From Virgibacillus sp. AGTR (GTDB taxonomy: Bacteria > Bacillota > Bacilli > Bacillales > Amphibacillaceae), in NCBI RefSeq assembly GCF_016919725.2, contig NZ_JAJERH010000004.1, positions 62,001 through 126,000 of the forward strand: 64,000 nt of DNA, given 5' to 3'. Below, piece after piece: positions 62,776-64,000 of this stretch (within the stretch, counting starts at the first letter, position 1; every line of letters begins with the position of its first letter). Below the pieces are notes generated by a model that ran no database searches, was not told the DNA's origin, and saw only the letters and a list, made by a program, of their open reading frames with translations. A program made the position numbers and the translations under genes.

Positions 62776-62898
62776 TCTCATCCATCCCCTTTTCCATATT
62801 TTGTTAATCTAGCTTATACTCCCATTATACGGTAAATCGCCTGAACAGCAAGCGTTTCTATGTAACAATGACCGTTTGTTGTTAAACAATCATACACA

Positions 62899-62930
62899 TA
62901 AAAAACACGCCCATTACGAGGCGTGTTTCT
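62899..62930 (-). terminator. Intrinsic terminator overlapping a gene end
   Basis: ACACGCC and GGCGTGT form a stem with a run of T on the minus strand. It overlaps the last codons of the gene at 62914. Confidence 0.75.
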
Positions 62931-63270
62931 CTTTTCTTTTGAATGAAAACAAGGTTTTTGGATTCGTGATAAATATGCGCCACAGATATTTCATCCATGC
63001 GAGAAATGCGTATACAGCAAGGATCATCATGGTAACACTTGTAAGAAGCCACACCATTGTGTCCATTTCTCCTACCGTGGCGTCCGTCGGTATACCCAAA
63101 TACGCACCGATAAATACGAACATGAGAGGGATACCCTGGGCAAACACCGACACACTCATGGTCAGGAATATTACACCAAGTATCCGCGTCGCGAGTTTAT
63201 GTTTAGGCTTGGTCATTGGTAGAGTATTAGTTACAGGTGATTTATGGGCTTGCACTTTCTTCATCTTCAT
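62914..63270 (-). CDS. Small membrane protein of the transfer cluster
   Basis: Protein of 118 residues with AAAGGAG eleven bases before the ATG. A basic N-terminus (about 1-28) is followed by a hydrophobic stretch about 30-58 (ILGVIFLTMSVSVFAQGIPL) and another about 70-95 (TMVWLLTSVTMMILAVYAFL), then a Lys-rich end. Two or three transmembrane helices with positive ends suggest both termini are in the cytoplasm. It follows the VirB8-position gene closely. Small hydrophobic proteins of this size are common T4SS components, but no family is named. Confidence 0.6.
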   Translation of the reverse strand: MKMKKVQAHKSPVTNTLPMTKPKHKLATRILGVIFLTMSVSVFAQGIPLMFVFIGAYLGIPTDATVGEMDTMVWLLTSVTMMILAVYAFLAWMKYLWRIFITNPKTLFSFKRKEKHAS

Positions 63271-63331
63271 CTTGCAGCCAACTCCTTTATGGGTTATTGT
63301 GTCAATCTATTAATTTCAGTCAATTCATTAT

Positions 63332-64000
63332 TTATGGTTCCAGACTCGATTGGAAGCCTGCACGGGCGTTCACTTCCGTCACCCGACGCTCGCCTTTTTC
63401 CACATCGCCTGCCGCCGTGAATTCGATGATTGCTTCGCTTTCCTCAAGTGCTTCCGGGTTGACCATGTCACTTTCGTCCTTGTGCATGAAATACTGAACA
63501 AAAGCCACGTACCGGATACGATTACCTTCGGCGCTCATTGGTACGATATGTATGTCACCCATCGTCACTTGAAGACCTTTAAAGTCAATATAGGAGAGCG
63601 GGCCGTCATCCGTATCAATTTTCGTATCCGGTGGCAGGTAAGTTGCTGTGAATGTATTATCTTTCCCAAGAGACTCGATGTAATCATTTCTGGTCTTGTC
63701 ATAATCTCCACCGGACTTCCAGTTAAACGCCGGTTTAAAGTACGACTTCGCTGCTGTGGTGTCTGTTTTGATCAGTGACGGATCAATCCCTGTCGCCTCC
63801 TTGATCGAAGCGGATTTCTTCGCATCGATCTCCGCCTGGCGTTTCGCGATGTTTTTCTCCACGGTATTCATCTTGCTTATTAAAGAAGCATGTTCATCTT
63901 CTAGTGCTTTTTTTTCGGCAATTTGGCTCCACAGGGACACGCCGACGAAGATAAAAAGGACGATTCCACCTATCACCAGGAACAAAAGCGTGCGGTTGTT
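63332..64000 (-). CDS. Single-pass membrane protein, possible T4SS component (5' end outside window)
   Basis: The frame is open through base 64000, so the start is outside the window. The visible 222 residues begin with a transmembrane helix (LLFLVIGGIVLFIFVGVSLW). A coiled coil of about 45 residues follows (KKALEDEHASLISKMNTVEK), then an extracytoplasmic beta-rich domain (DFKGLQVTMGDIHIVPMSAE, RYVAFVQYFMHKDE). Order and size resemble VirB8-like or other bitopic T4SS proteins, but the homology is not shown. It is followed by the small membrane-protein gene. Confidence 0.55.
   Translation of the reverse strand, partial: NNRTLLFLVIGGIVLFIFVGVSLWSQIAEKKALEDEHASLISKMNTVEKNIAKRQAEIDAKKSASIKEATGIDPSLIKTDTTAAKSYFKPAFNWKSGGDYDKTRNDYIESLGKDNTFTATYLPPDTKIDTDDGPLSYIDFKGLQVTMGDIHIVPMSAEGNRIRYVAFVQYFMHKDESDMVNPEALEESEAIIEFTAAGDVEKGERRVTEVNARAGFQSSLEP

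Overview
The window looks like about 64 kb of a large conjugative plasmid, or an equivalent integrated element, from a Bacillales host (probably Bacillaceae). The evidence is strong AAAGGAGG-type ribosome binding sites, extended -10 (TGnTATAAT) promoters, a SigO/RsoA-type sigma pair with YvrJ, a YxeA-type lipoprotein, group II introns, and a transfer module with a TraG/VirD4 coupling protein and a MobL-like HxHxH relaxase. There is no rRNA and there are no core metabolic genes. One tRNA-Cys gene is present. The species cannot be named from the sequence.

Layout. (1) 1-12 kb, + strand: end of an SNF2-like helicase, membrane proteins, a metallo-beta-lactamase-fold protein, a Gly/Gln-tailed protein, a possible AEP primase, a run of small hypothetical genes, a CPBP protease, a DUF2325 protein and a DnaJ-type zinc-finger gene broken by an in-frame TGA. 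(2) 12.1-15.2 kb: AT-rich small genes, then three minus-strand genes including a YdjM-like hydrolase. (3) 15.7-25.7 kb, + strand: an ATPase block of a MoxR-like AAA+ protein, its VWA partner, a two-domain Clp-like AAA+ unfoldase and a UvrD-like helicase with a large novel N-terminus. (4) 25.8-35.7 kb: AT-rich accessory island with a GC-rich palindromic (origin-like) segment, a group II intron remnant, a frameshifted gene, an iteron-like GGAAC repeat field, secreted proteins, a phospholipase A2-like protein, tRNA-Cys, a glutaredoxin, a SigO-like sigma factor with its RsoA-like partner, YvrJ and a zinc ribbon. One backbone coiled-coil gene (29.2 kb) lies inside it. (5) 35.9-64 kb, minus strand: HU, an acidic protein, a 1764-residue single-chain RNA polymerase, the coupling protein, a long coiled-coil membrane protein, a second Clp-like ATPase, the relaxase and several accessory or membrane proteins.

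Two things stand out. First, the 1764-residue protein carries both catalytic double-psi beta-barrel signatures of multisubunit RNA polymerase in one chain: a beta-type GDKLS...GGNKG with the two lysines eight residues apart, and a beta'-type DFDGD. This is the arrangement known from YonO of phage SPbeta, but here the gene is encoded next to the conjugation genes and has about 900 residues before the first signature. Second, the coupling-protein gene is split into four exons by three introns. One is a group I intron inside the Walker A motif. The other two are group II introns of one family, of which one encodes a reverse transcriptase and the other lacks it and encodes a Vsr-like (PD-(D/E)xK) endonuclease-type protein. 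The four exons join in frame to 1234 codons.

A near-palindromic motif (AACRCT-N6-ACAG-N-GTT) recurs beside the promoters of many backbone units, including the polymerase, coupling-protein and relaxase-region genes. It suggests one plasmid regulator acting on host-type promoters. Many + strand intergenic gaps hold strong hairpins without a T tract. Two otherwise unrelated acidic proteins of the transfer cluster end in the same five residues, DGPEL.
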